Shown: positions 43,471-55,400 of the stretch, piece after piece | Layout: every line of letters begins with the position of its first letter | How positions within the stretch are numbered: the first letter of the stretch is position 1 | NCBI RefSeq assembly: GCF_007845675.1 | Contig: NZ_VOBR01000006.1 | Location: 248,001-312,000, forward strand | Length of the DNA stretch: 64,000 nucleotides | Reading direction: 5' to 3' | DNA from: Lentzea tibetensis | Lineage (GTDB): Bacteria; Actinomycetota; Actinomycetes; Mycobacteriales; Pseudonocardiaceae | Notes under the pieces: model-generated | What the model was told of the DNA's origin: nothing | The model's input: the letters and a program-made list of their open reading frames with translations, nothing else | The model's database searches: none | Program-made: the position numbers and the translations under genes

Positions 43471-46400
43471 TGCCGGGAGCGGCGTGGGCTCTGCCACCAC
43501 CGGTTCGGGCGTGACCTGGTTCGAGTGGTGCTCCAGCAGGAACTCCGCCAGCCCGTTCAAGGTCGGGTACTCGAACAGCACCGTCGGGTCCAGCGCCACC
43601 CCGAACCGCTCGTTCACCGCCGTGACCAACTCGGTCAGCGACAACGAGTCCACGCCGTACCTGCTCAGCTCACGGCCGCCTTCGATCCGCTCCACCGGCA
43701 GCCGCAACACCGACGCCGTCAACTCCACCAGCTCGGCGAGCAACGCCGCCCGCGACGACGGACCGCCGGTCGGCTCGCTGGTCGGCTCGACCGCCGGCTC
43801 GGGTGCTGGTTCGGGTGCTGTTACGGGCGCTGGTTCGGGCGCTGGTTCGAAGACGTCGCGGTGGTCATCCAGCAGGTGTGCGGCGAGGCTGTCGAGAGTC
43901 GGGTGCTCGATCAGCAGCGTGGGGACCAGGTTCAGCCCGAACTCGTCGTTCAGCACGCCAACGAAGTCGACCAGCGAGATCGAGTCGAACCCGTACTCGC
44001 TCAGGTCCACCGCTCCTTCGATCTCGTCGGCGGGAACGTCGAGCAGGCGCGACACGCGGTCGGCGAGCAGTCCCACCAGGGCTCGGGGTTCGGACACGAC
44101 GTCGACCTCCGGTTCGGTCACGGGATCCGGTGCGGCCAGCAGGGTCTGCTGGATCCGGTCCGGGTCGCCGTACATCACGAGAACGTGCGGTTCGCCGCTG
44201 CCGCAGGCGCGGTACAGCGCTTCCACCCCGGCTGCCGCGGGCATGGGGAGGATGCCGAGCGCGTCGCGCACGCTCCGCTCGGTCGCGGCGTCCACGCGCA
44301 TCCCGCCGTCCGCCCACAGCGGCCACCCGACGCTGAGCGTCCGGCCGTGCCGCTCCCCCGCGGCCACCGACGCGGCGCGCCGCGCGGCATATCCGTCCAG
44401 GAAGGCGTTGGCCGCGGCGTAGTCGGCCTGACCGGGGTTCCCGGACGCCGACAGCGAGGAGAAGCCGATGAAGAACTCCAGGTTCTCCCCCGCGGTCGCC
44501 TCGTCGAGGTTCACGAATCCGGTGACCTTCGCGGCGAGCACCTCCCGCAGGTCCGCGGTGTCCTTCTTGGCGAGGTAGCCGTCCCGCAGCACCCCGGCGC
44601 TGTGCAACACGCCGTCGATGCGACCGTGTTCGGCCACGACCTCCGCGACACACCGTTCGACGGCGGGCCGGTCGGCGACGTCCAGCCGCCGGTAGCCCGC
44701 GGTCGCACCAGCCGCACGCAGTTCGTCGAGCAGCTGCGCGGGTTCCTCGGGCGAGCGCCCGCACAGCACGAGCACGGGTCCGGCGACGCGGGCGGCGATC
44801 TCCCCGGCGAACACCCGGCCAAGACCGCCCGCACCACCGGTGATCAGGTACACGCCGCCCGCGCGCCACGGCTGCACCGCGGGGGCTTCGATCTCGGTCC
44901 ACCGCGCCACCTCGCGGCGCCCGGCCACCTCCCTGGTCATCACCTCGTCCGCGTTGCCCGCCTCCTGGCTCAGGCGCGTCGCCACGCTGTCCGCGTCAGC
45001 GCCGGAAGACACCACGACCAGCTGGGTGACCAGCTTCGGGTGTTCGAGGCGCGCGGTGCGCAGGAGCCCGGCGAGCCCGGTGTGCGGTCGGTGCTCGGCA
45101 CCGTCCGGTACCACGACCTGGAGCAGCACCCGGCCTTCCCGGCTCGCGGTCACGGCCTTCTGCAGGTGGGTGAGCAACTGCTCGGACTGCCGGGTGAAGT
45201 CGGTTGCGACGTCCTCACCGCTGGGCAGCTCGACACACGTGACGCCCGTGCGGGCCGCGAGATCACCGGGGTCGACGGTGGCGAGACCGGCCAGCAGCAC
45301 CTCGTGCCGGACGAACCGCTCCGCCCCCAGGCCGTTGGTGGCGGGGTGCCAGCTGGGGCGCGCGAGCACGAGCGCGCCGGAGCCGACTCCGGCGGCCTGG
45401 CCGGTCGCAGTCCGGCCGGCCACGGCCTCGTCGGGGACCGGCTGGCCGGTCGCCGCCTGATCAGGCACCGTCTGGCCGGTCGCCGCCTGGTCAGGCACCG
45501 TCTGGCCGGTCGCCGCCTGGTCAGGCACCGTCTGGCCGGTCGCCGCCTGGTCAGGCACCGTCTGGCCGGACACCGCCTGGTCAGGCACCGTCTGGCCGGA
45601 CACCGCCTGGTCAGGCACCGTCTGGCCGGTCGCCGCCTGGTCAGGCACCGTCTGGCCGGACACCGCCTGGTCAGGCACCGTCTGGCCGGACACCGCCTCG
45701 TCGGGCACCGGCTGGTCAGGCACCGGCTGGTCGTCCGTGGTCGGCAGTGCCCGGAAGGTGAATCCGAGCAGCCGCACGCACACCTCGCCCGCCTCGTCGC
45801 ACAGGTCGATGTCCAGCCGCCGCACGACCCCCGGCCGGTCGTTGCCCGAGGGCCGGATGACCGCCCAGCCCGCGTCCGGAGTCGCCGCGTGCACGCGCAC
45901 CTCGGTGAGCGCGAAAGGCAACGCGGCGGACACCTCGTCCGCGCCTTCGGCCAGTGCGAGGCCGAGAGTGGCCTGTAGCGCGGAGTCGAGCATCGCGGGA
46001 TGCAAGGTGAGGTCGTCACCGCCGGGCCTGCGCAGGCGGGCGACGATCAGGCCGTCGCCGATGTCGAGCTGCTCGACGCCGCGCATCGCGGGTCCGAGGC
46101 CCATCGCCGTTCCCTCGTAGAGGGCATAGCACTCGGCGCGGGAGAGGGACCGCCGCGTGCACCGCGCCCGCAGCGCGGTGATGTCCAGGCGGGGCGGCGC
46201 CGCGGGGACGGACGGTTCGACCTGGCCCTGGCCGTGCGTGCCGCCGGTGGACGTCGAGATCCGGTAGGTGAACGCGCCGCGGTCCTGTGGTTCGAGGGTG
46301 ACCTCGGCGGCCGTCGGGCCCGTGATCCGGGCCGGGCGGGTCCAGACGACGTTGCGCAGCGCCACCCCGGTCGCCGGGAACCCCTCGGCCTCGGCGGCGG

Positions 46401-49400
46401 CCCTCGCCAGCTCCAGGTACGCGACGCCCGGCAGCACCGGCACGCCGGAAACCCGGTGGTGGTCGAGGAAGAACTCGCGGCCGGTGAGGTCTGCGGCGTG
46501 GCAGCGCTCGGCACCAGGTCGCTTGTGGACGATGAGTGGTGCGACGGCGGGCGTGGTGATCCAGTACCGCTCACCGCCGAACGGGTATCCGGGCAGCGGG
46601 ACCACGCGGAAGCCGTCGTCGGCGAACAGCCGGCCGAGCGAGGTGACCTCGCCGCGCACGTACCGCCGCGCCACCTCGGTGAGCGCCAGACCGTCCGGGA
46701 CCGCAGCGGGTTCCGGCTCGTCGGGCACCGCACCCGTGACGACCGACTCGGCGTGGCCGTCGCGCAGCCACGTGCGCATGGCCTCGAGCCACACCGTCCG
46801 GTTCGCCGCGACACAGGCCCAGCGCAGGTTCTCGTGGCGGCGGCCGGTCGCCATGGTGTGGGCGGCGTCGCCGAGATCGAGGTCCTCGCGGGCTTCGACG
46901 TGGGCGAGCACGCGTTCGACGTGCGTGCGCAGCGCACGCTCGTCCTGTGCGGACAGCACCATCAGCCACTCGGCGCGCTCCGGGTGCGCCGGGCCGCTGG
47001 ACGCGGGCGCTTCCTCGACGACGAGATGCGCGTTGGTGCCGCTGGCCCCGAACGAGCTCACCCCGGCGCGGCGCGGACCGGACTCGGGTTCGCGCCAGTC
47101 GAGGCACTCGACCGGGACGTAGAACGGACTGCCTTCCAGTGCGATCGCCGGATTCGGCCGTGTGAAGTGCAGCGACGGCGGCAGCCGGCGGTGGTGCAGC
47201 GCGAGCAGTGCTTTGATCGTGCCGGCGACGCCCGCGGTGAACTGCGTGTGCCCGATGTTGGTTTTGATCGAACCCAGCGCGCAGCTGCCTTCCGGCGCAC
47301 CGGCGAACGCCTTGACCAGCGCGCCGAACTCGACCGGGTCGCCGAGCGGGGTGCCGGTGCCGTGGGCCTCGATCAGCTGGGCGCCGCCCGGTCGCACGCC
47401 CGCGTCGCGGTGGACCTGGCGGACCAGGTCCTCCTGGGCCTCGGCGCTCGGCGCGGTGATGCCGTTGGTCGCGCCGTCCTGGTTCACACCGGAGCCGCTG
47501 ATGACGCCGTACACGTGGTCGCCGTCGCGCACGGCGTCGCTCAGCCGCTTCAGCACGAGGACGCCGGCTCCCTCACCGGGCACCATGCCGTCCGCACTCG
47601 CGTCGAAGGTACGGCACCGTCCGTTGGGCGACAACATCTTCGCGGTGGCGGAGTACTCGTAGAGCCTCGGTGTGGCCTGGACGAACACGCCGCCCGCCAG
47701 CGCCATCGACACGGTGCCGAGCCGCAGGCTGTCACAGGCCATGTGGATGGCCACGAGCGAGCTCGAGCACGCCGAGTCGACCGCGACCGCGGGGCCGGAC
47801 AGGTCGAGCAGGTACGAGATCCGCGACGCGATGACCGAGGCCATGTTGCCCCACATGGTCTGCGGGGGCCGCTCGCCGCCGATCAGCTGGTGGTAGTCAC
47901 CGGGGTAGGCGCCGACGTAGACGCCGCACGCGCGGTCGGTGAGCCGCTCGCCCGCGTAGCCGGCGTCCTCCAGCGCGTGCCAGCACTCCTCGAGGAACAC
48001 GCGCTGCTGCGGATCGGCGTGCACCGCCTCGGTGCCGGAAACGCTGAAGAACAGCGCGTCGAAGCGGGCCGGGTCGTCGAGGAAGCTGCCGAACTGGCGG
48101 CCCGCCTTCGGGCCGAGCTTCCCGGTCAGGTCCCAGCGAGTCACCTCGCCCACCAGGTCGTCACCGGCGGCCAGGTGCGCCCACAGGCTCTCGGCGTCCG
48201 GGCTGCCCGCGAACCGGGCGGCGACGCCGACGACCGCGATGGGCTCGCGCGCCGGAGCGGCCTGCGGCAGCGGGCTCGCCGGGGACGCCCCACCCACCCA
48301 GGCGCCGCGGCGCTGGAAGGGATAGGTGGGCAACGGCGTGCGGCGCACGTCGAGGCCGGTGAACAACCCGTCCGCCGCCAGCTCCGCACCGCCGGACCAC
48401 CGCGTCCTGATCCGCTCCAGCTCCGCGTCCGCCGCGGGGTGCGCGGTCCCGTCCGCGAGCCAGCTCTCCAGCCGGCTCACCAGGGTTTCGCGGTCCGCAG
48501 CGGCGAAGGCCACCCGGTGGGCGAAGTGACCGCGGCCGTGCGCGAGCACGTAACTGATGTCGCCGAGCACGGCATCCGGCGTCGCGGACAGGTGACCGGC
48601 CAGGTCGGCGACGAGCTGCCGCAGCGGCTCGGGACGCGGCGCGGACAACACGAACAGCAGTTCGCGGCCGTCGTGGTGCCGGGCACCGACCGCGGGCGGC
48701 TCCTCGACCACGAGGTGCGCGTTCGTGCCGCTGAACCCGAACGAGCTCGTCGCGGCCACCAGCTTGCCCTGGCTGTTCGGCTCCCAGGGGCGCAGCTCGG
48801 TGTTGATGCGGAACGGGCTGCCGTCGAGCCGGATCGCCGGGTTCGTCACGTCGTGGCGCGGCGACGGCGGAAGCGCGCGGTGCCGCATCGCGAGCACGAT
48901 CTTGAGCACGCCCGCCACGCCGGCGGCCGACATGGTGTGGCCGATGTTCGTCTTCACCGAGCCGAGTGCGCAGCCGCGGGAGCCCTCGGCGGCGCCGAAC
49001 GCGCGGACCAGCGCCTCGGTTTCGATCGGGTCACCGAGCTTCGTGCCGGTGCCGTGCGCCTCCAGCATGCCGATCTCGGCCGGGTCGATGCCGAAGCGGT
49101 CGTGCACCTCCCGGATGAGCCGTTCCTGCGAAGCCGCACTGGGCGCGGTGATCCCGTTCGTCGCGCCGTCCTGGTTGACGGCACAACCGCGGATCACCGC
49201 GTGCACGTGGTCGCCGTCCGCGAGCGCGTCGGCGAGTCGCTTGAGCACGACGACTCCGACGCCTTCACCGGGGACGAAACCGTCGGCGGCCGCGCCGAAC
49301 GTGTGGCAGCGGCCGGTCGGGGACAGCATCCCCGCGCGGCCAGCCGTCAGGTAGGTGCGCGGCGTCGTCTGCACCGCGACACCACCGGCGACCGCGAGCT

Positions 49401-52400
49401 CGGTCTCCCCGCTCCGCAGCCCCTGGCAGGCGAGGTGGATGGCGACCAGGGAGCTCGAACAAGCCGTGTCGACCGCGATCGCGGGCCCGTGCAGGTTCAG
49501 GTGGTAGGCCACCCTCGCCGGCACGATCGCGGGGTGGTTGCCCCACGCGGCCTGCGCGGGCGGCCGCTCGGTGAACCAGGCGGTGTAGTCCCCGCCGGTG
49601 CAGCCGACGTAGACGCCCGCGCGCTTGCCGTCGAGCGCGGCGCCCGCGTACCCGGCGTTCTCCAGTGCCGTCCACGCCTCCTCGAGGAACAGCCGCTGCT
49701 GCGGATCGGTGCAGGCGGCCTCGCGCCCGGACATCCGGAAGAAGCGCGCGTCGAACTCGTCGATGCCGTCGAGGAAACTGCCCGACCGGCACGCGACGTC
49801 CGTCCACTCCGGACCGGAGGTGTCCCAGCGCTCGATCTGGCCGACCAGGTCGTCTCCGTCGGCGAGGTGCCGCCAGAGAGCGTCCAGGTCGGGCGACTGG
49901 GCGAACCGGCCGCTGATGCCGACGATGGCGATCGGCTCGTGCGGCGCCCCGGCCGGCGGTGACAGTGCCACCTCCCGGACCAGCTCGGCACTTCCGGTCG
50001 CCGCCGGGGCGGTCGCTCCCGGCAGCGTCGGCTGGTGGATGCTCGCGACGTGCGCGGCGAGCAGGTCGACGCTGCGGTGATCGAAGATCACGGTGGTGAG
50101 CAGGTCGATGCCGAGTGCTTCGTTGAGCTGCTGGACGAACCCCGCGCCCACGATCGAGTCGAGGCCGTAGTCGGCGAACGCCCTGGCCGGGTCGATCGCG
50201 TCCTCGGTCATCCGCAGCGCGGCGGCCAGCTTCTCCAGCACCACGGCGGCGACCGAGGCCACCGGCACAGGCTCCGGCTCGGACTCGGACTCGGGCTCGG
50301 CGACTGGCGGGGCTGGTTCCGCCGCCATGTCCAGCCCGCGGACCACCCCGTCGCTGTGCGCGAGGACGACCTGCTGCCCGAGCGGCTCGGCTTCGGCCGC
50401 CGCGTGCGCGACGGCGGTGAACCCCTCCTGCTCCAGCACGGCGCGCCAGGCGGCCGGGGCCAGCGCCGGGCTGCCGGGCACGCGCAGCTCCGGGTCGGAG
50501 TGGGCCCACCAGCCGTCGAGCAGCCCGAACGTCAGGTGGTTGACGAGGTAGAACCCGCTGATCTCGTTGAGCGCCAGCAGTCCGTTGCCCCGCAGCAGAC
50601 CCTTGACACCGCGCAGGGTCGCGCGCACGTTCGGCGTGGTGTGCAGCACGTTGGCCGCGATGACGACGTCGAACGCCCCGATGGGAAGGCCCTGGCCGTG
50701 CGGCGGCTCGGCGGCGTCGTAGACCCGATAGGTGAGGTCGGCTCCGAACGCGTCCTCGGCGCGGTGCAGGAACGCCCTCGACACGTCGGTGAAGCAGTAC
50801 TCGGCGACCTCCAGTCCGGCCCGCGCGAGCCGGTCGAGCACCACGCGCGTCGTGCCGCCGGTGCCCGCACCGACCTCCAGCACGCGCAGCGGGGCGGCGG
50901 GCTCGGCCGCGCGCCGGGCCGCCAGGAACGCGGCGACGTGCTCGGCCAGCACGCTGTTGAAGTGGTCGGCGACCCGGTTGTCCCGGTAGACGCCCTCGAC
51001 CAGCTCGAAGGAGCCGTTCGGGAAGAGCACGTCGGTGGCGAGGACGGCGCCACGCAGCACGGCGGGCAGCGCGGGCACGGTCCGGCCGAGCAGGTCCAGC
51101 GGGGTGCGCAGGTCGGGGTTGGCGTCAGCCCAGTGCCGGGCGGACCGGGCCCACTCCGCCCGGCACGCCGCGGCATCGGGTGCCGGTGCGCCCCACCGGC
51201 CCGCACCGTCGACGAGGCCGTGCTCGGCGAGCGCGCGCAGCATCGGGGGCAGCCAGGCGGCGAACCGGTCGTCGGTGCCGATGTCCGACGGGTCGGAGAA
51301 CCCAGCCTCGCGGAGCTCGGCGGCGACCCAGCGGCACAGCGCCACGGCGATCTCGTCCGGCACGGGCCCCGCCTGGTGCGCGGCGAGCGGTTCGGGCAGC
51401 GGCGGTTCCACCGGACTGGACGCGGCGGCCGCGGCAACGGGCTGCACCGCGGCGGTCTGTCCGATGAGCACGCCCTCCACCGGCAGCGGCCGCCCCAGCC
51501 GCAGGAACCCGATCTGGTCGAGCGGCCCGGCGAGCAGAGCCTCCAGCGCGGTCATGGCGGTGGCGGGGTCGATCGGGGCGAGCCCCTGCGCCGCCACGCC
51601 CTCGAGCACGTCGTCGGTGACGTTGCCCCAGTAGCCCCAGTTCACCGTCTTCACCCGGCAGCCGAGCGCGTCGCGCAGGCCGGCCGCCGCGGCGTCGACG
51701 TAGGCGCAGGCAGCGGCGTAGTGCGCCTGGTTCGCGTTGCGGATGAAGCTGACCAGCGACGACACCAGCAGGACGAAGTCGAGGTCGAGCCCGGCGAAGG
51801 CGTCCGCGAGGTGCCCGCACGAGTCCACTTTGGACCTGAGCGTCGCCTCCAGCTCGTGCTCCCGCAGTGCGGCGAGCGGGGTGTGGCTGAACGTCATCGC
51901 CAGGTGCACGACACCGTCGATCCGGCCGTACCGGGCGACCACCTCCTCGCGGACCCGCCGCAGCGCGGCCGCGTCCGCGGCGTCGGCACGCAGGTACACC
52001 GGGGCGGTGCCGTCGATTCCGGCGCTCCTCGCACGGATCTCGTCGTCCTCGGCGCGCCGCCCGACCCAGACGATCCGGGCGTCGTACGTGCGCGCCAGGT
52101 GCTCGCTGAGCACGACACCGAGGTCTCCGGCGCCGCCGATGAGGACGTACACCCCGCCCCGCCGGAACGCGGACGTCTCGGGCCGAGCCTGCTCGACCGG
52201 CACGAGCCTGCGGCGCAGCCACTGGCCGCCGGTGCGCACGACCGGGTGGGTCCGCCGGTCGGCAGGCAGGGCGAACACCTCGGCCGGGTCGAACGGCTCG
52301 TCCCCGGTGAGGTCCACGGCGCGGACCCGCCAGTGCGGTTGCTCCTTGGCCAACCCGCCGACGAGACCGTGCAGGCTCGCCTGGGCCGGGTCGGTGGTGC

Positions 52401-55400
52401 CATGACCGAACGCGTTGCGGGTCACGAGCGTCAGCTCCACCTCGCGGTCGCCGTAGCGGTCCTGCACCGCCTTGAGCACGCGGACCGCGCGGTGGACCAC
52501 GGCACGGGGTTCGCCGGACGGCGTCGGGAACCTCAGCACAACCCGGTCGGTCTCACCGGGCGACTGCTGTGCGGCTTCGCCGTCCCAAGTGGACACTTCG
52601 GCGTCGGTGTCCCTCAGTGCGGCGATGTCCGTGTCGTCCAGGCCGATCGCGAGGACCCGCCCGGCGGGTGATGCGCGGCCCGGCCGTTCCGCCTCCCACA
52701 CCGGGATCACGGTGAGGTCGCCTGCCGGGAGCGCGTCACCGGCAACGGTCGCGGGCGCCGGGCTCGCGGCGCAGTCACCAGCCACGGCGGCAGGCACCGC
52801 AACGGGTTCAGGCGGCTGCACCACCGGCTCCGCCTGCTCCGGCAGGACATCGGTGTACCAGTAGCGGTCACGGGCGAACGGGTACGTCGGCAGGCCGACG
52901 CGGCGTGGCCTCGGACCATCGGTGTGCAGGCGCGCCCAGTCCACCGCGGTGCCACCCACCCACGCCTCCGCCAGCGGGGCGAGCTTGCCGCGTGCGACCC
53001 AGCGGACGAGGGTCTCCTGGAAGTCGTCGTCCGCGGCGATCGCGGCCGGCAGAGCCGAAGGCCCGGCCCCGCCCACGTAGGTGTCAGGCGGCAGTTCGGT
53101 GCCGCGGACGCAGGCGTCCAGCGCGGCTGCCAAGGCCGCGAGGTCACCTGCCACCGTTGCGAAGCGGGCGGCCATCGGTTCCCTGCCCACCTGGAGGGTG
53201 TAGGCGATGTCGGCGAGATCCGTGTCGCGCCACGAGCCGCCGCGCAGTTCGTCGCGCAGGCGCCCCGCCGACTCGCGCAGGCGCTGTTCGTCCACTGCGG
53301 ACAGCACCACGGCCTGTGGTGCGACCGGCCGCTCCGGAAGTTCCGGCACGATGTACTCCTCCACGAGAAGGTGGGAGTTGGACCCGCCGGCACCGAACGC
53401 CGAGACCACCGCGGTCCGCGGCGCGCCGCCTGTCCTCGACCACGGCGCGGCCTCGCGTTGCAGCACGAAGGGCGTGCCGTCGAAGTCGATCTCCGGGTTG
53501 ACCTGCGCGGCGTGCAGCGACGGGGTGAAGGTGCCGTGCCGCATCTGCAGCAGGACCTTGGAAAGGCCCGCGATTCCCGCTGCCGCTTCGAGGTGCCCGA
53601 TGGCCGACTTGACCGAGCCGATCGCGCAGAAGCCCCGGTCCTCGGTGAACTCGGCGAACGCCGCGGTCAGCCCGGCCACCTCGATCGGGTCGCCGAGCGG
53701 TGTCCCGGTTCCGTGCGCCTCGACGTAGCCGATCCGCCTCGGGTCCACCCCGGACCGGCGGTACACCTGCCGGATCACCGCAGCCTGCGCCTTCGGGTTC
53801 GGCACGGTGAACCCGTGCGTGTGGCCGCCGTGGTTGACCGCGCTGCCCCGGATGACGCCGAGGATGCGGTCGCCGTCGGCCTCCGCGTCGGCGAGCGGGC
53901 GCAGCAGCACGGTGCCGACCCCCTCACCGGGAACGTAGCCGTCGCCACCCGCGCCGAAGCTGCGGCAGCGCCCGTCGCTCGAGGCGAACTGGGCCTGCCC
54001 GATCATGAGGTACTTGCTCGGGTGCAGGGACAGGTTCACCCCACCCGCCAGCGCCACACCGCACTCCCCGCTGCGCAACGCGGCACACGCGAGGTGGATC
54101 GCCGACAGCGAGGATGCGCACATGGTGTCCACGGCGACGCTCGGACCGCTCGCGTCGAAGAAGTACGAGACCCGGTTCGCGATGGACGCGAGGCTGCCGG
54201 GAACGACCACCGGTTGTTCCGCGCCGTAGAGCTGGTACTCGGTGTACATCGCTCCGGCGAACACGCCGATGTCACCGGCGTCCTCGCCGACCCTGGCCAT
54301 CGCTGCGGCGCGCAGCGAGTCGCGCGTGTACCCGGCGTCCTGCAGCGTCTCGTACGCGGACTGCAGGAACAGCCGTTCCTGCGGGTCCGTTGTGGACGCG
54401 GCAGCCGGGGAGATGCCGAAGAACAACGGGTCGAACTCGGCGACGCCGTCGATGAACCCGCCCCACTTGGCGTAAGTCTTGCCGGGGATGCCGCGCCGCG
54501 GGTCGAAGTGGCGGTCGTGGTCCCAGCGGTCGGCGGGCACCTCCGTCACGCAGTCCGTGCCGGCCATGAGGTTGGCCCAGAACTCGGCGAGGTTCCGCGC
54601 GCCGGGATAGCGGCCGGACGTTCCGATCACCGCGATCGGCATCTCCTCGTCCCGGCGAACGGGCACGTCGGCGACGAGCGGCCCGGCGGCGGGTTCCGGA
54701 GCCGGTTCGGGTGCGGATGCAGGTTCCGGTCCGGTCATGCCGACGAGCGCGGCGAGCGCGTCCGGCTGGGTCCGGGCGAAGTGGCGGGCGAGCCCGTCGA
54801 TCGTGCGCACCTCGAAGAACAGCGTGCTGCCGACGTTGCCGAGCACCTTGCGGACCGCGTCGGTCAACTGCACCACGAGGATCGAGTCGATGCCGTAGCG
54901 GTCGAACGTCACGTCGGCGCGCACCGACGACACCGGTAGCTGGAGCACGTCGGCGACGAGAGCGCGGAAGTGGTCGCGCGCCCGCTGGAGCAGCTCGGCC
55001 TCCCGGTCGGCGCTCGCCACAACGGTTTCCGGTGCCGACACAGGTGCCGGCACGGGTGCGGGCGCGGGTGCGGGCACCGCCGCCGGTTCGTCGTCAGTAC
55101 CGGGCGGGAAGGCAGGGCCACCGGCGGGAACGGGCTGCCGGACGACGCCGTCGCTTTCGGCGACGAACACCTGCTGCCCGAGGTCGTCGGCACCCTCGGC
55201 GGCGACGAACGCCGGCCGGAAACCGGTCTCGCCGAGCACCCGCAGCCAGTTGTCCGGGGTCAGGCCGGGTGAGCCGGGGATCCGCACCGCCGGATCGTCG
55301 TAGCGCCACCACCCGTCCAGCAGGCCGAAGGTGAGGTGGCTGAAGAACACGTTGTCGCTGAGCTCGTTCAGCAGCAGCATGCCGTTCGCGCGCAGGGCCG

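Noticed and set aside
45421-45735. Regular 30-bp repeats considered as a CRISPR array
   Set aside because: The units are contiguous without spacers and encode an in-frame peptide linker in a PKS gene.
41164-45978. A 1,604-residue open frame on the plus strand antisense to the giant PKS, and a similar 1,416-residue one at 59530-63780
   Set aside because: These are antisense shadows of high-GC coding sequence; they are extremely rich in Arg, His and Val, have no domain, and the minus strand has full PKS motifs.
48290-49940. KS4 as an inactive, decayed domain
   Set aside because: Cys4759, the HGTG histidine and the NIGH histidine are all present, so the sequence gives no ground for calling it dead.
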